Assembly (NCBI RefSeq): GCF_030540875.1
Contig: NZ_JAUOEM010000002.1
Location: 152,826 to 216,825, forward strand
From: Flavivirga amylovorans
Lineage (GTDB): Bacteria > Bacteroidota > Bacteroidia > Flavobacteriales > Flavobacteriaceae
Reading direction: 5' to 3'
Length of the DNA: 64,000 nt
A program made the position numbers and the translations under genes. The notes beneath the pieces were generated by a model. That model did not search any database, was not told where the DNA came from, and worked only from the letters and a program-made list of their open reading frames with translations. Positions 1 to 8,948 of the stretch are shown here, piece after piece (the stretch's first letter is position 1; every line of letters begins with the position of its first letter).

Positions 1-72
1 TTTCAATCCGAAAAATGAGATGGAAAACAAAACGAAATAAAATTTAGCATTTTCTTTCGCAAAATTCTTCAT
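1..72 (-). CDS. N-terminus of an unidentified protein, cut by the left edge
   Basis: An open minus-strand frame begins with ATG at 72-70 and stays open to the window edge (24 codons). The translated start has a basic, polar head (MKNFAKENAK) followed by a hydrophobic run (FYFVLFSISFF), as expected for a signal peptide or first membrane helix. It sits 43 bases downstream of the glycerate kinase stop on the same strand, so it may be the next gene of that operon. Too little is visible to name it, and a chance open frame is possible. Confidence 0.4.
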   Translation of the reverse strand, partial: MKNFAKENAKFYFVLFSISFFGLK

Positions 73-115
73 TTGTAAAGCTTGAAAAGTTGGTATAATT
101 TTCAATTTATGAGAC

Positions 116-1243
116 TTATTTTAAAAATTCTTTAGCAAACTTAGTGGTCATTGTCTTAACATAGCCATAACCGTTTTTCATGGCGTCTTCCAATCCTTTA
201 GCGTAATTCATAACGGCATCGGCATATTGAATTCCAAAATCTTCTGGATTTTTACCTTCTAAATCTATAGCACCACAAAAAGCTGCTACGTGTATCTGTT
301 TCGCTTTTGCGGAGGCTAATACGCCTTGTATTGTTTTTCCAGACATGGTTTGTGTATCCAATTTACCCTCGCCAGTTATAATCCAATCTGTATTTTCTAG
401 CTTAGTATCAAATTGTGCTAAATTTTTAATCAGTTGGATCCCTGGTTCTAAATTTCCATTTAGAAATACTTTTGAAGCAATACCCATGCCTCCTGCGGCT
501 CCAGCTCCTTTTACAGACTGAGAATCAATATTAAAAACTGCATTTAGAATTTTTGAAAAATGGCTGAGTCCTTTATCCAGCATTTCAATATCAGTTGACG
601 ATGCTCCCTTTTGAGCTCCATAAACATGAGCTGCTCCATTTAAACCGTACATCGGATTAGTAACATCGCAAGCGACACTAAAATCAACTTCATGTAAGCC
701 ATCGTATACATTGGAAACATCAATAGATTCTATTTGTGATAAATTTGCACCAATAGGTTTTACTTCATTATTCTTGTTATCTAAAAACCGATATCCTAAA
801 GCAGTTGCCATACCAGTACCACAATCGTTTGTGGCACTTCCGCCAATACCTAAAATGATTTTTGAAGCTCCTTTTTTAATAGCATCTAGAATCATTTCTC
901 CTGTCCCTAAAGTCGTAGCATTTTTACAATCAAATTGTTCTGGCTTTAAAAGTTTCACACCCGAAGCTTCTGCCATTTCAATAAAGGCCGTTTTCGAATC
1001 TTTAGCATATAAATAAGAAGCTATTATAGGTTGAAAAAACGGGTTGTTAACAGTAACATGAATCACTTCACCTTTGAGATAATAATTCACGACTTCAATA
1101 GTACCATCGCCTCCATCGGCTAATGGTAATTTTACGATTTCAACATTAGGCGTTATAGCCTTAATACCAGCTTCAACTGCATTACAAAACTCTAAACCTG
1201 TTAAAGAATTTTTAAACTTATCTGGTGCTAAAACAATTTTCAT
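116..1243 (-). CDS. Glycerate kinase (GlxK/GarK family)
   Basis: This 375-residue protein has the full length of the GlxK/GarK glycerate kinase family, which phosphorylates D-glycerate with ATP, typically to 2-phosphoglycerate. The family start MKIVLAPDKFKNSLTG and the glycine-rich GIGGSATNDCGTGMA segment near residues 132-147 are clear. It is cytoplasmic. It is the fifth gene of a minus-strand operon (receptor, GH63-type hydrolase, acetyltransferase, symporter, kinase) and begins 11 bases after the symporter stop. Its presence is the main clue that the operon's substrate releases glycerate. The family call is secure; the link to a glycosylglycerate is inference. Confidence 0.93.
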   Translation of the reverse strand: MKIVLAPDKFKNSLTGLEFCNAVEAGIKAITPNVEIVKLPLADGGDGTIEVVNYYLKGEVIHVTVNNPFFQPIIASYLYAKDSKTAFIEMAEASGVKLLKPEQFDCKNATTLGTGEMILDAIKKGASKIILGIGGSATNDCGTGMATALGYRFLDNKNNEVKPIGANLSQIESIDVSNVYDGLHEVDFSVACDVTNPMYGLNGAAHVYGAQKGASSTDIEMLDKGLSHFSKILNAVFNIDSQSVKGAGAAGGMGIASKVFLNGNLEPGIQLIKNLAQFDTKLENTDWIITGEGKLDTQTMSGKTIQGVLASAKAKQIHVAAFCGAIDLEGKNPEDFGIQYADAVMNYAKGLEDAMKNGYGYVKTMTTKFAKEFLK

Positions 1244-1254
1244 ACGTCAAACCT

Positions 1255-2901
1255 TTAACTTAATAGTGCTGGTAAAAAATAACTAAGGATTAGAATAAAT
1301 ACAAAAAAGGTTAGAAGGATATACACTTCTTTTATCATGAAATCTTTCTTTACTATTTTGACGTTAAAATTGGAAATCTTTTTAATTTCCGTTTTACTTG
1401 TTAAAGCGCTAACACCATAAGCGACTACCAATGCTATAATAACACCCGTAAAGTTTAGCCATATCCAAAAGATATTAAATCCTAAATCGAGATGAAATAA
1501 TTCTTGAATGGTTTTTGAAAACACTAAGTTGATAAGTACAGCAGAGATAATAGCGGCGTTCATACCTATATGATTGACTTTTTTTGAAAAGAAGGCTAAA
1601 AAGAACGTTACTAATACCGGACCATAAAATACAGAACCAATAGCATTTATAATTTCTATTACCGCACTTTTACTTCCACCAAATAAGAAGGCACTAGCAA
1701 TACAAACAGTGCCCCAAAAAACCACTGACCCTTTTGATATAAACATGTATTTCTTGTCTGTTAATTTTACTTTACCTCTATTAAAGAAATCTTCTACTGT
1801 TACCGCAGAAAGAGAATTTACCGTAGAACTTAAAGATGACATAGCTGCCGATAATATTCCTACCATCAAAATCCCAATTAAACCATGAGGCAAATATTTC
1901 ATAATGAAAACAGGCACCATTAAATCTGCTTTTACACCATGTGTAGCGTATTCATCGGGAAAATACTTTTGAGTAGTCATCGCAATTTCTTCAAGAAAAT
2001 CTGGCGCTAGAGTAATCAAACCTCCAATTACTAAACCCATAATACAGTATATTAAAACCACTGGAAATCTTAAAAGCCCATTGGCTAATAATAGTGTTCT
2101 TATTGTTTTTTCATCTTTTGCAGACAACATACGTTGCGCCTGAGTTTGATCGCATCCGTAATAGGAAGCATAAAGAAAAAAGCCTCCTATTATCATTGGT
2201 AACAGACCATATTCATTCCCTTCCCCTATTCCTAAATTGTAATCTATAACTTGTAATCTTTCAGCATCAAAACCGGTAGTTAAACCGCCATGTTCTTGGA
2301 GTAGATTCCATCCAAAATATAAGCAAATAATTAAGCCTGAAAATAAAATAACCATCTGTATAGCATCTCCCCACACAACAGCTTTCATTCCTCCTTGCCA
2401 AGAGTAAATAATAGTAATAACACTTATTATTAGTATTGTATAAACAAAGTCAATATCTAAAACTGCTTGTAATATAATGGCAATAGTATAAACCATTACT
2501 CCAGTTCCGAGTGCTCTACTTATTTGAAAAACGATACTTAATATTAATCGTGTTGATGTGCTAAAACGTTTCTCTACAAATTCATAAATACTAACAACTC
2601 CTGATCTAAATAAAGGCGGAATTATCACTATCATAATAAAAATCATGGCTAGAGGAACTGCAAACTCAAAGGTTAACCATTTCATTCCTCCTCCTAACTT
2701 TAGACCTACAAAAGCAGGGGCTGAAATAAAACTAATAGCAGATAATTGAGTTGCCATAGTTGATAAACTTAATGGAAACCATCCCATACTTTTGCCTCCT
2801 AAAAAGTAATCTTTAGAATCTTTATTCTCCTTAAAAAAGAATCCCATTCCTAAGAAAAATATAATATAAAATATGACGATACTATAATCTAGCCAATTCA
2901 T
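1255..2901 (-). CDS. Sodium/solute symporter (SSS family)
   Basis: This 548-residue integral membrane protein has about 13-14 hydrophobic segments and the SSS-family pattern, beginning with a first helix at residues 5-23 and the GKSMGWFPLSLSTMATQLSAISF region near residues 36-58. Members couple sugar, organic acid or amino acid uptake to sodium. It lies between the acetyltransferase (11 bases upstream) and glycerate kinase (11 bases downstream), so it is probably the inner-membrane importer for the sugar, glycerate or intact glycoside handled by this operon. The exact substrate cannot be read from sequence. Confidence 0.9.
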   Translation of the reverse strand: MNWLDYSIVIFYIIFFLGMGFFFKENKDSKDYFLGGKSMGWFPLSLSTMATQLSAISFISAPAFVGLKLGGGMKWLTFEFAVPLAMIFIMIVIIPPLFRSGVVSIYEFVEKRFSTSTRLILSIVFQISRALGTGVMVYTIAIILQAVLDIDFVYTILIISVITIIYSWQGGMKAVVWGDAIQMVILFSGLIICLYFGWNLLQEHGGLTTGFDAERLQVIDYNLGIGEGNEYGLLPMIIGGFFLYASYYGCDQTQAQRMLSAKDEKTIRTLLLANGLLRFPVVLIYCIMGLVIGGLITLAPDFLEEIAMTTQKYFPDEYATHGVKADLMVPVFIMKYLPHGLIGILMVGILSAAMSSLSSTVNSLSAVTVEDFFNRGKVKLTDKKYMFISKGSVVFWGTVCIASAFLFGGSKSAVIEIINAIGSVFYGPVLVTFFLAFFSKKVNHIGMNAAIISAVLINLVFSKTIQELFHLDLGFNIFWIWLNFTGVIIALVVAYGVSALTSKTEIKKISNFNVKIVKKDFMIKEVYILLTFFVFILILSYFLPALLS

Positions 2902-2912
2902 AATTTAAAGCT

Positions 2913-3518
2913 TTAGTGTTTAGTTAGTTTATTCTTTAATTCTGTTTTCACTGTTTCAAACCATTCATCTTTTAGAATGCTTAATAAAATGACATCTGCT
3001 CTTTCCTTTCCATCAAATGATGGAATAAAATTTCGTAATAGGCCTTCTTCACTACAACCAACACTTTTCATAGCGGCTATACTTATTTTATTTTCGACAT
3101 GCGCACCAAAACCTACACGTTCTAATTCTAAGATTTCAAAAGCAAAGTCAAAGAGTAAATATTTGCAGCGTTTATTTAACCCTGTACCGCGAAAATCCTT
3201 TCCGTACCATGTATGTCCTAATTTAATAGTTTTTAATTCAGATGAATAATCATAAAATCGTGTTGTTCCAGCATATTGCTTTTTTATTTTATCAAAAACT
3301 ACAAAAGGATATTCTTTTTGAAGCTTTCTTTTATGAACAGTTGATGAAATATAATTAGTTAAGTTTTCTAAACCGTTACCTTTATCAAGAAAATAGGTCC
3401 ACAGGTTTTGTTCATTTGAAATGCCCAATAAATACTCAATATGTTCTATTTTAAGGGGCATTAGTTTTACATAACCATCCTCTAAAACATAATCCTGTGA
3501 GAAATCTAATTGTGGCAT
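2913..3518 (-). CDS. GNAT-family N-acetyltransferase (RimJ/RimL-like)
   Basis: This 201-residue protein follows the RimJ/RimL type of GNAT fold. It has an N-terminal strand with VKLMPLKIEHIEYLL, a central strand YAGTTRFYDYSSE, and an acetyl-CoA-binding segment WYGKDFRGTGLNKRCKYLLFDFAFE near residues 104-128. The late segment LERVGFGAHVENKISIAAMKSVG is also typical. It is translationally close to its neighbours (7 bases from the hydrolase, 11 from the symporter). Its acceptor is unknown; a role in acetylating a pathway sugar or amine is possible but not shown by the sequence. Confidence 0.85.
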   Translation of the reverse strand: MPQLDFSQDYVLEDGYVKLMPLKIEHIEYLLGISNEQNLWTYFLDKGNGLENLTNYISSTVHKRKLQKEYPFVVFDKIKKQYAGTTRFYDYSSELKTIKLGHTWYGKDFRGTGLNKRCKYLLFDFAFEILELERVGFGAHVENKISIAAMKSVGCSEEGLLRNFIPSFDGKERADVILLSILKDEWFETVKTELKNKLTKH

Positions 3519-3524
3519 TTGTAT

Positions 3525-4832
3525 TTAACTTTCAAGTAAATCTATTAATAAAGCTGCACTCCAAGAAAAATTGTTTCCACCATAGCCTGCTTTTCCATTT
3601 TGATGCATTTCTTTTCTTGAATCAAAATATTCATAAAAACCATTCTTTTCCAAAATTTGAATGGTATCATGCTTCACTCGTTCTGCAATATCTTTATAGC
3701 CATATCTCTTCAATCCGTTATGGAGCATCCAATTCAAATTTACCCAAACAGGCCCTCTCCAGTATTTTTTAGGATTAAAGCGTTCGCTAGTCGGATCGAA
3801 TGAAGCACATAAATATTGATGGTCTCCTCCAAACTTTTCCATCATAATCTGTACCATTGACGCTGCCCTTTCCGTACTTGGAATACCTGCATATAATGGA
3901 GAGAATGATGATGATGATAAATATCTTAAAGGTCTTTCATTACGCATATCATAATGTACATACGCCCCTAATTCTTCATCAAATAACTTACTATTAAATG
4001 ACTGTTTACTCTTTTCTTGCCATTCTTTAAGTTGATTTACTTTTTCAGAGTCTCCGAGTTTTTCATATAAATTGATTAAGCTCTCATTAGATTTAATTAA
4101 CATTGCGTTAAACAGCGGATCTTGCACCAAAAAAGGTGAAAGTTCTGCTATTTTTTCATCACTATAATTATGTTCTTTTGCTATATCAATGATATATAAA
4201 TAATGATCATACTCTCGTTTTGATGGCCTTTCGGAAGCATCTACATGAGTAGTATCCCTTCTCTCAAAAGTATATTCTGGCGGATTCATAGTATCCCAAA
4301 TATCGTCCCAAATGGGCGAATTATCTGTGCCAGATTCCCAATTATGATAAATGTAAACTAACCCTTCATTTTGAGGGTCTCTATTCTCATAAAAATATTT
4401 ATGATTAAAATACACCTTATCAATAAGAGATTTAATAAATTTTAATACGGCATCTTTATCTTTTGCAATGTTATACATTTTCTCTAACACAAAACCTGTT
4501 ACAGGTGGTTGTGTCATTCCTGTTGATCTGTATTTTTTTGATGATTGTGGGTGTAAATCTGAACGATGAAAATCTGGTCCTGGAAAATAAGAATCACTAT
4601 CCGTATGGAAAATAATATGCGGAATGAATCCATTTCCCCATTGTGTATCGAGTAAAGTTCTAATCTCTTGTTCAGCTTTTCGCATATCGAAATGGGCAAA
4701 ACCTATAGCTATTAAACCAGAATCCCAAAACCATTGGAATGGGTATAAGTTTGCACAAGGAACACTAAAGCCAATCTTATCTTTCCAATTACCATTTAGC
4801 ACCTCGATAGCATGATTTTTTAATCCTTTCAT
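3525..4832 (-). CDS. GH63-type glycoside hydrolase, probable mannosyl/glucosylglycerate hydrolase
   Basis: This 435-residue (alpha/alpha)6-barrel type hydrolase is expected to release glycerate from a glycosylglycerate. Segments match my memory of characterised mannosyl- and glucosylglycerate hydrolases: LYPFQWFWDSGLIAIGF (about 29-45), QWGNGFIPHIIF (64-75), YFPGP (82-86), MTQPPV (106-111), and HNWESGTDNSPIWD (163-176), where Asp170 is the likely general acid. Glu401 in FYEYFD is the likely base. No signal peptide is seen, so hydrolysis would be cytoplasmic. ATG at 4832 was chosen because the longer frame, from 4910, would start inside a strong hairpin (4871-4904). Glycerate kinase downstream supports the substrate. 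Other GH63 glucosidase activities remain possible. Confidence 0.8.
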   Translation of the reverse strand: MKGLKNHAIEVLNGNWKDKIGFSVPCANLYPFQWFWDSGLIAIGFAHFDMRKAEQEIRTLLDTQWGNGFIPHIIFHTDSDSYFPGPDFHRSDLHPQSSKKYRSTGMTQPPVTGFVLEKMYNIAKDKDAVLKFIKSLIDKVYFNHKYFYENRDPQNEGLVYIYHNWESGTDNSPIWDDIWDTMNPPEYTFERRDTTHVDASERPSKREYDHYLYIIDIAKEHNYSDEKIAELSPFLVQDPLFNAMLIKSNESLINLYEKLGDSEKVNQLKEWQEKSKQSFNSKLFDEELGAYVHYDMRNERPLRYLSSSSFSPLYAGIPSTERAASMVQIMMEKFGGDHQYLCASFDPTSERFNPKKYWRGPVWVNLNWMLHNGLKRYGYKDIAERVKHDTIQILEKNGFYEYFDSRKEMHQNGKAGYGGNNFSWSAALLIDLLES

Positions 4833-4870
4833 ACTTTTAACTTTTTTGTTTATTTCTTTTTTTATAAAAA

Positions 4871-4904
4871 ACTCATCACTTACACTTAGTAGTAAGTGAT
4901 GAGT
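4871..4904 (-). terminator. Hairpin with T-tract between the receptor and hydrolase genes
   Basis: A perfect 13-base inverted repeat (4871-4883 with 4892-4904) encloses an 8-base loop. Reading the minus strand, it is followed by a GTTTTTTA tract. It lies after the TonB-dependent receptor stop and before the hydrolase ATG. It fits an intrinsic terminator or attenuator that would let the receptor be transcribed more highly than the cytoplasmic enzymes. Confidence 0.7.
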
Positions 4905-4936
4905 AACCAAACTAAACTCGAACTAATCAATATGAA

Positions 4937-7609
4937 TTAAAAGTTAAACGTAGCCGTTAAGAAAAATCTACGTGGTAAAATTGGTCTTCCAAAGAAAAAT
5001 TCTGCATCTCCCTGTTGGTTTATATTTCTAGGATCGCCTTCTGTAACACCTTCATCATTAAACAGATTAAAAACAGAAAAGCCTAACCTTAATGTATCAT
5101 CGCTATCTTTATCTCCTACATTAAATTCGTATCCTGCACCTAAACGAGCAATAGTTATAGCATCTAACTCTACATTATTATTATCTGCAGCAAATTTGCT
5201 TCCTGTATAATTTAAAGAAAACAAAGCATCCCAGTTACTATCATCAAAATAAACACCTAACGCTCCAATAAAATTAGGCTGTCTTGCTAATTCATTGCCT
5301 TCATCTACAGTTGTAGTTGTATTAGCTACTAAATCTGTTCTTTCATTTTTAGTAATTTCATGAGCTTGGTAGGTTGCAGAACCTCTTAAGTTAAAATTTT
5401 CTGCAAATGCCCAATCATAAGTAGCCTCTAAACCAATAGTTCTTGTACTTTGATCTGATCTAAATAAATCTACTAAAGTTCCATTACTAAAACCTTGGTC
5501 TATCTTAATTCTATCGCTTAATCCAACATAATATGCAGCAATAGATCCTTTTAATTTCTCAGTACCTATCTTAGCTCCAGTTTCAAATTGAATAATTCTT
5601 TCTGAATCATACTTACTTCCAGTAACACCTGTTGCTATTGGAGCAAAACCTCTTATTTGAGGAAAAAAGAAGCCTTTAGAAAAGTTGGCATATAAATTAA
5701 CTTTATCGTTTAATTTGTATAAACCAGCCAAAGACACCGCCCAATCTGTAGCGCTAACATTAGCTCTTGTAAAACTTCCATCTGCAAAATTAACGTTTGC
5801 CAATTCCGGAGTTAATGAAGTGTCATCATAAACTTGACTTTCAACAATATTACCATCATTAAACGTGCCTTCAGTATTTTCAATTCTAAAACCAACATCA
5901 AAACGCCATTTATCAAACACCATCTCATCTGTTAAATAAAATGCTGATTTATTTTGAGATAAGAATCTATTTGAAGTCATCCCAATTCTGTTATATAATC
6001 CTCCTGTAGAAAACGTTACATCGTTACCACCAGCATCAACATAACTTAAATTTACTAGCTTAGGATTATTATTAAATTCTGATAAAACCCTGTATTGATA
6101 ATTAACATCTTCGGCTTCTGTTCTTGCTAAAAAGAACCCTCCAGTAATGTTATGAGTTCCATTTGTTACTTCTAATGTTTTAGTTAAAGATGCTTCACCG
6201 GAATAATCGGTCATTGGTCTTAATCTGTCAATATGTAAATTATCTACTACTAAATCTGATCCATTAATTGCAGTTGATGTTCCTTGGTACTGAGCAGTAA
6301 ACCCTAAGTTCCCTGGAGCTACATTATCAACATATTCATTTAAAGTAATAGGGTTGTTATTATCTCCATTACCCCCAACATATAGTGCGAAATTGTGTTT
6401 GTAATTCGCGTATTTTACTTTTGATTTAAATTTTAAATCATCTGAAAAATTATAATTAAAATCTGCCATTAAATACCCTCCTTGTGTAGAAACACCATCC
6501 TCAATTGGACTTTCGTAAACACCTCCAGGTGTTAAAAACGACGTATTTGCTAACTCACCAGACAGTAGTTGCTCAACTTCATCACCATCATTACCTGCAA
6601 TTCTTTTTCTATTTCCATCTAATGGTAAAGGCATAATGAATTGTGCATTATCATTTATAAATTGTCCATGAACTGTAAAAGATCCATTTTCAAACTTCTT
6701 TTTAATATTAGCTCTAAACTGAACCCCTTTTGTAGGTAAACCTGTATCAATAGGACCGTCATCTTTTCTCACAAAACCTGTAAAAGCATAATATGTGTTA
6801 GAATCTTCTCCTCCTAATTTTCCACCTGTATAAAAGTCTGTTTTTAAACGCCCCTGATTTGCCCATTCTACATTTATAATGTTTTCATCATTAGAATCAC
6901 CTGTTTTACTTGTATAGTTAATGATACCCGCAACCGATCCAGCACCATACAAAACGGCAGCACCACCACGAACAAATTCTACACCTTTAAATCCAATATC
7001 TGGTCTAGCATAAACATCATGAGCAGAAGAGTTTAATCCAAACGTACTCATTAATGGCATCCCGTCATATTGTAACGGATTAAATACATATTGACCTCCT
7101 GAAGGCAAACCTCTAACAAACACATTTGAAGCAGTTTCACCACCACCACCTTCAGCAGTTATACCAGGTATACTTCTTAATATATCAGCTTGACTATTTG
7201 CAGAAAGCTTAGTGATTTCTTTTTGCTTAAGTGAACTAATAGACATTGGTATTTCTTTTTGTGACCTAAAGGTTGCCGAAGCAGTAAGCACTACTTCATC
7301 TAAAGAGTTCCCTCCTTCTTGCAAAACAAAGTCTAAAGTAATTGGGTTACCGTCAAGAGTGACAGCTTTTTCTTGTGATTCATATCCTAAGTAAGATATT
7401 TTAATAGTTTGGGTACCTTCTAGACTAGTTGAGAAACTATAGTTTCCATCAAAATCTGATGTTACACCAGATGTACTACCTACAATAAGCAAGTTTGCTC
7501 CTGTAATTGGCACACCAGCTTTGTCCTTAACAGTTCCTGATATATCCGTTTGCGAAAACGTTGCGGAAATGCTAAATAGACATAATAATGTAAAAATAAT
7601 TTTTTTCAT
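4937..7609 (-). CDS. TonB-dependent outer-membrane receptor
   Basis: This 890-residue receptor moves a substrate across the outer membrane using TonB energy. It has a signal peptide (residues 1-19, ending in ATFSQ), then a carboxypeptidase-regulatory-like domain (about 22-105, DISGTVKDKAGVPITGANLLI). A plug domain follows (about 115-235, with QADILRSIPGITAEGGGG), then a 22-strand barrel ending in the terminal aromatic RFFLTATFNF. No SusD-like partner gene is adjacent, so it resembles stand-alone receptors for small ligands rather than a SusCD pair. It is the promoter-proximal gene of the minus-strand operon and is divergent from a LacI-type regulator. The ligand is inferred to be a glycosylglycerate. 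Confidence 0.93.
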   Translation of the reverse strand: MKKIIFTLLCLFSISATFSQTDISGTVKDKAGVPITGANLLIVGSTSGVTSDFDGNYSFSTSLEGTQTIKISYLGYESQEKAVTLDGNPITLDFVLQEGGNSLDEVVLTASATFRSQKEIPMSISSLKQKEITKLSANSQADILRSIPGITAEGGGGETASNVFVRGLPSGGQYVFNPLQYDGMPLMSTFGLNSSAHDVYARPDIGFKGVEFVRGGAAVLYGAGSVAGIINYTSKTGDSNDENIINVEWANQGRLKTDFYTGGKLGGEDSNTYYAFTGFVRKDDGPIDTGLPTKGVQFRANIKKKFENGSFTVHGQFINDNAQFIMPLPLDGNRKRIAGNDGDEVEQLLSGELANTSFLTPGGVYESPIEDGVSTQGGYLMADFNYNFSDDLKFKSKVKYANYKHNFALYVGGNGDNNNPITLNEYVDNVAPGNLGFTAQYQGTSTAINGSDLVVDNLHIDRLRPMTDYSGEASLTKTLEVTNGTHNITGGFFLARTEAEDVNYQYRVLSEFNNNPKLVNLSYVDAGGNDVTFSTGGLYNRIGMTSNRFLSQNKSAFYLTDEMVFDKWRFDVGFRIENTEGTFNDGNIVESQVYDDTSLTPELANVNFADGSFTRANVSATDWAVSLAGLYKLNDKVNLYANFSKGFFFPQIRGFAPIATGVTGSKYDSERIIQFETGAKIGTEKLKGSIAAYYVGLSDRIKIDQGFSNGTLVDLFRSDQSTRTIGLEATYDWAFAENFNLRGSATYQAHEITKNERTDLVANTTTTVDEGNELARQPNFIGALGVYFDDSNWDALFSLNYTGSKFAADNNNVELDAITIARLGAGYEFNVGDKDSDDTLRLGFSVFNLFNDEGVTEGDPRNINQQGDAEFFFGRPILPRRFFLTATFNF

Positions 7610-7636
7610 GATATTTAGAATTAGTTAATCTTTTAT

Positions 7637-7644
7637 CAAATTTA
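7637..7644 (-). promoter_or_regulatory. -7 promoter element for the receptor operon
   Basis: The minus strand reads TAAATTTG, an exact match to the Bacteroidota -7 consensus TAnnTTTG. It lies about 28 bases upstream of the receptor ATG, giving a short leader. No convincing -33 TTG is present at the usual spacing, so the call rests on the -7 box and position only. Confidence 0.45.
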
Positions 7645-7690
7645 TAAGCAAATACCTAATAAAAGTTCTGAAAAAATATCATATTTTTAT

Positions 7691-7713
7691 GCAATCGTTT
7701 GCGGGAACGTTTG
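7691..7713. promoter_or_regulatory. LacI-type operator candidates between receptor and regulator
   Basis: GCAATCGTTTGC at 7691-7702 is a near-palindrome around a central CG, with only the bases next to that CG failing to pair. This is the usual form of LacI-family operators. Immediately beside it, GGAACGTTTG contains the self-complementary AACGTT (7706-7711). The site lies between the divergent receptor and LacI-type genes. It overlaps the region where a longer regulator frame could start, which favours the downstream ATG at 7749. Confidence 0.55.
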
Positions 7714-7748
7714 TTTTTTGCATTTACAAAATAAAAAGACGACTTAAA

Positions 7749-8777
7749 ATGAAAAAGGAAGTAGTTACTCTAAAAAAATTAGCACAGATACTCGATTTAT
7801 CAACCTCAACTATTTCAAGAGCACTAAATGATCATCCCGATATTAGTGAAGTTACAATAAAAAAGGTTAAGCATCTTGCTCAATCCATGAACTATGTTCC
7901 AAACATTTTTGCTAAAGGTTTTAGAAAGCACAAGACAAATATTATTGGTGTTGTTGTGCCTAATATTACCCACTACTTTACAACTACCATAGTAAGGGGT
8001 ATTTTGGAAGAAGCAGCTATAAAAGGATATCGGGTTATTATTTCAGAATCTAACAATGATGTCATAAAACAAACGGAAATGCTTAATACCATGATACAAT
8101 TTGGTGTAGATGGTATTTTAGCATCTTTAACAAAGATGACTCGAGATGTTGATTCTGTTTTACAAACGTTAAATACATCTCCTTTAATTTTATTTGATAA
8201 AGTATCAAGCAAAATACCATGTACGCAAATCACAATTAACGATGAAGAAGCGGCTTATAGTGCTATTGAGCATTTAATAAATATTGGTAAAAAACGTATT
8301 GCGATTATTAAAGAGCGTGAATTTTCATATAATTCAGAGAAACGATATGCTGGCTATTTAAGAGCTTTGAAAGATCATAATATTGATGTTGATAAAAAAA
8401 TAATTATTAGCGTTGATGATATTTCTTTACAACAAGGGAAAAGAATGGCGAATCATTTACTAAGTATGAAAAAAAAGCCTGATGCCATATTTGCAATAAC
8501 CGATAGTGCTGCTGTTGGTGTAATTAAAACCCTTAAAAAATTCAACATAAAGATTCCAGATGAAATGGCCGTGGTTGGTTATAGTAATTCAAGACTTTCA
8601 ACAGTTATAGAGCCAAATTTAACAACCGTTAATCAACCTGGAGAAACTATTGGCAAAAATGCTGTAAAATATTTAATTGAAGAAATAGAAAGTAACGCAG
8701 ACACAATAACTAATAAAATGATTGAAATAAAAGGAACACTAATAATAAGAGATTCAACATTTAAAAGTTTAAAATAA
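7749..8777 (+). CDS. LacI-family transcriptional regulator
   Basis: This 342-residue regulator has an N-terminal helix-turn-helix, VTLKKLAQILDLSTSTISRALNDHPDISEVT, and the hinge-helix MNYVPNIFAKGFRKHKTN. A periplasmic-binding-protein-like sensor domain follows (about 60-340, IIGVVVPNITHYFTTTIVRGI). ATG at 7749 was chosen over an in-frame ATG at 7689 because it begins just before the DNA-binding domain and because operator-like sequence occupies 7691-7713. It is divergent from the receptor operon and probably controls it in response to a sugar-like ligand. LacI-type proteins beside TonB receptors usually regulate that locus. Confidence 0.92.
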   Translation: MKKEVVTLKKLAQILDLSTSTISRALNDHPDISEVTIKKVKHLAQSMNYVPNIFAKGFRKHKTNIIGVVVPNITHYFTTTIVRGILEEAAIKGYRVIISESNNDVIKQTEMLNTMIQFGVDGILASLTKMTRDVDSVLQTLNTSPLILFDKVSSKIPCTQITINDEEAAYSAIEHLINIGKKRIAIIKEREFSYNSEKRYAGYLRALKDHNIDVDKKIIISVDDISLQQGKRMANHLLSMKKKPDAIFAITDSAAVGVIKTLKKFNIKIPDEMAVVGYSNSRLSTVIEPNLTTVNQPGETIGKNAVKYLIEEIESNADTITNKMIEIKGTLIIRDSTFKSLK

Positions 8778-8878
8778 GTGAGTTCGACGTAAGCTTTGTT
8801 GAAGACATCATATTATAATGAGATTCTTCCTCGTCCTTCGTTCGGAATTCGAATCCAATCTTCTTCATATAAAAATCA

Positions 8879-8912
8879 AGTATTTGCAAATTTTTTGCAA
8901 GTACTCTTTTTT
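8879..8912 (+). terminator. Intrinsic terminator between convergent genes
   Basis: An 11-base stem with one mismatch (8879-8889 with 8895-8905, core TTGCAA) and a 5-base loop is followed by CTTTTTTG on the plus strand. It can stop transcription of the LacI-type gene. On the opposite strand the hairpin is followed by GATTTTTAT, so it may also end the pigment operon. The rest of 8778-8948 shows no supported gene. Confidence 0.65.
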
Positions 8913-8948
8913 GTTTTTGACGGTATAGTTGATTAATGAATCCTTTAT

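Noticed and set aside
4833..4910. Longer N-terminus for the GH63-type hydrolase
   Set aside because: The added residues come from the hairpin sequence at 4871-4904 and do not match the family start; ATG at 4832 is preferred.
7689..7748. Longer N-terminus for the LacI-type regulator
   Set aside because: It would put 20 extra residues before the DNA-binding domain and place the operator palindrome inside the gene.
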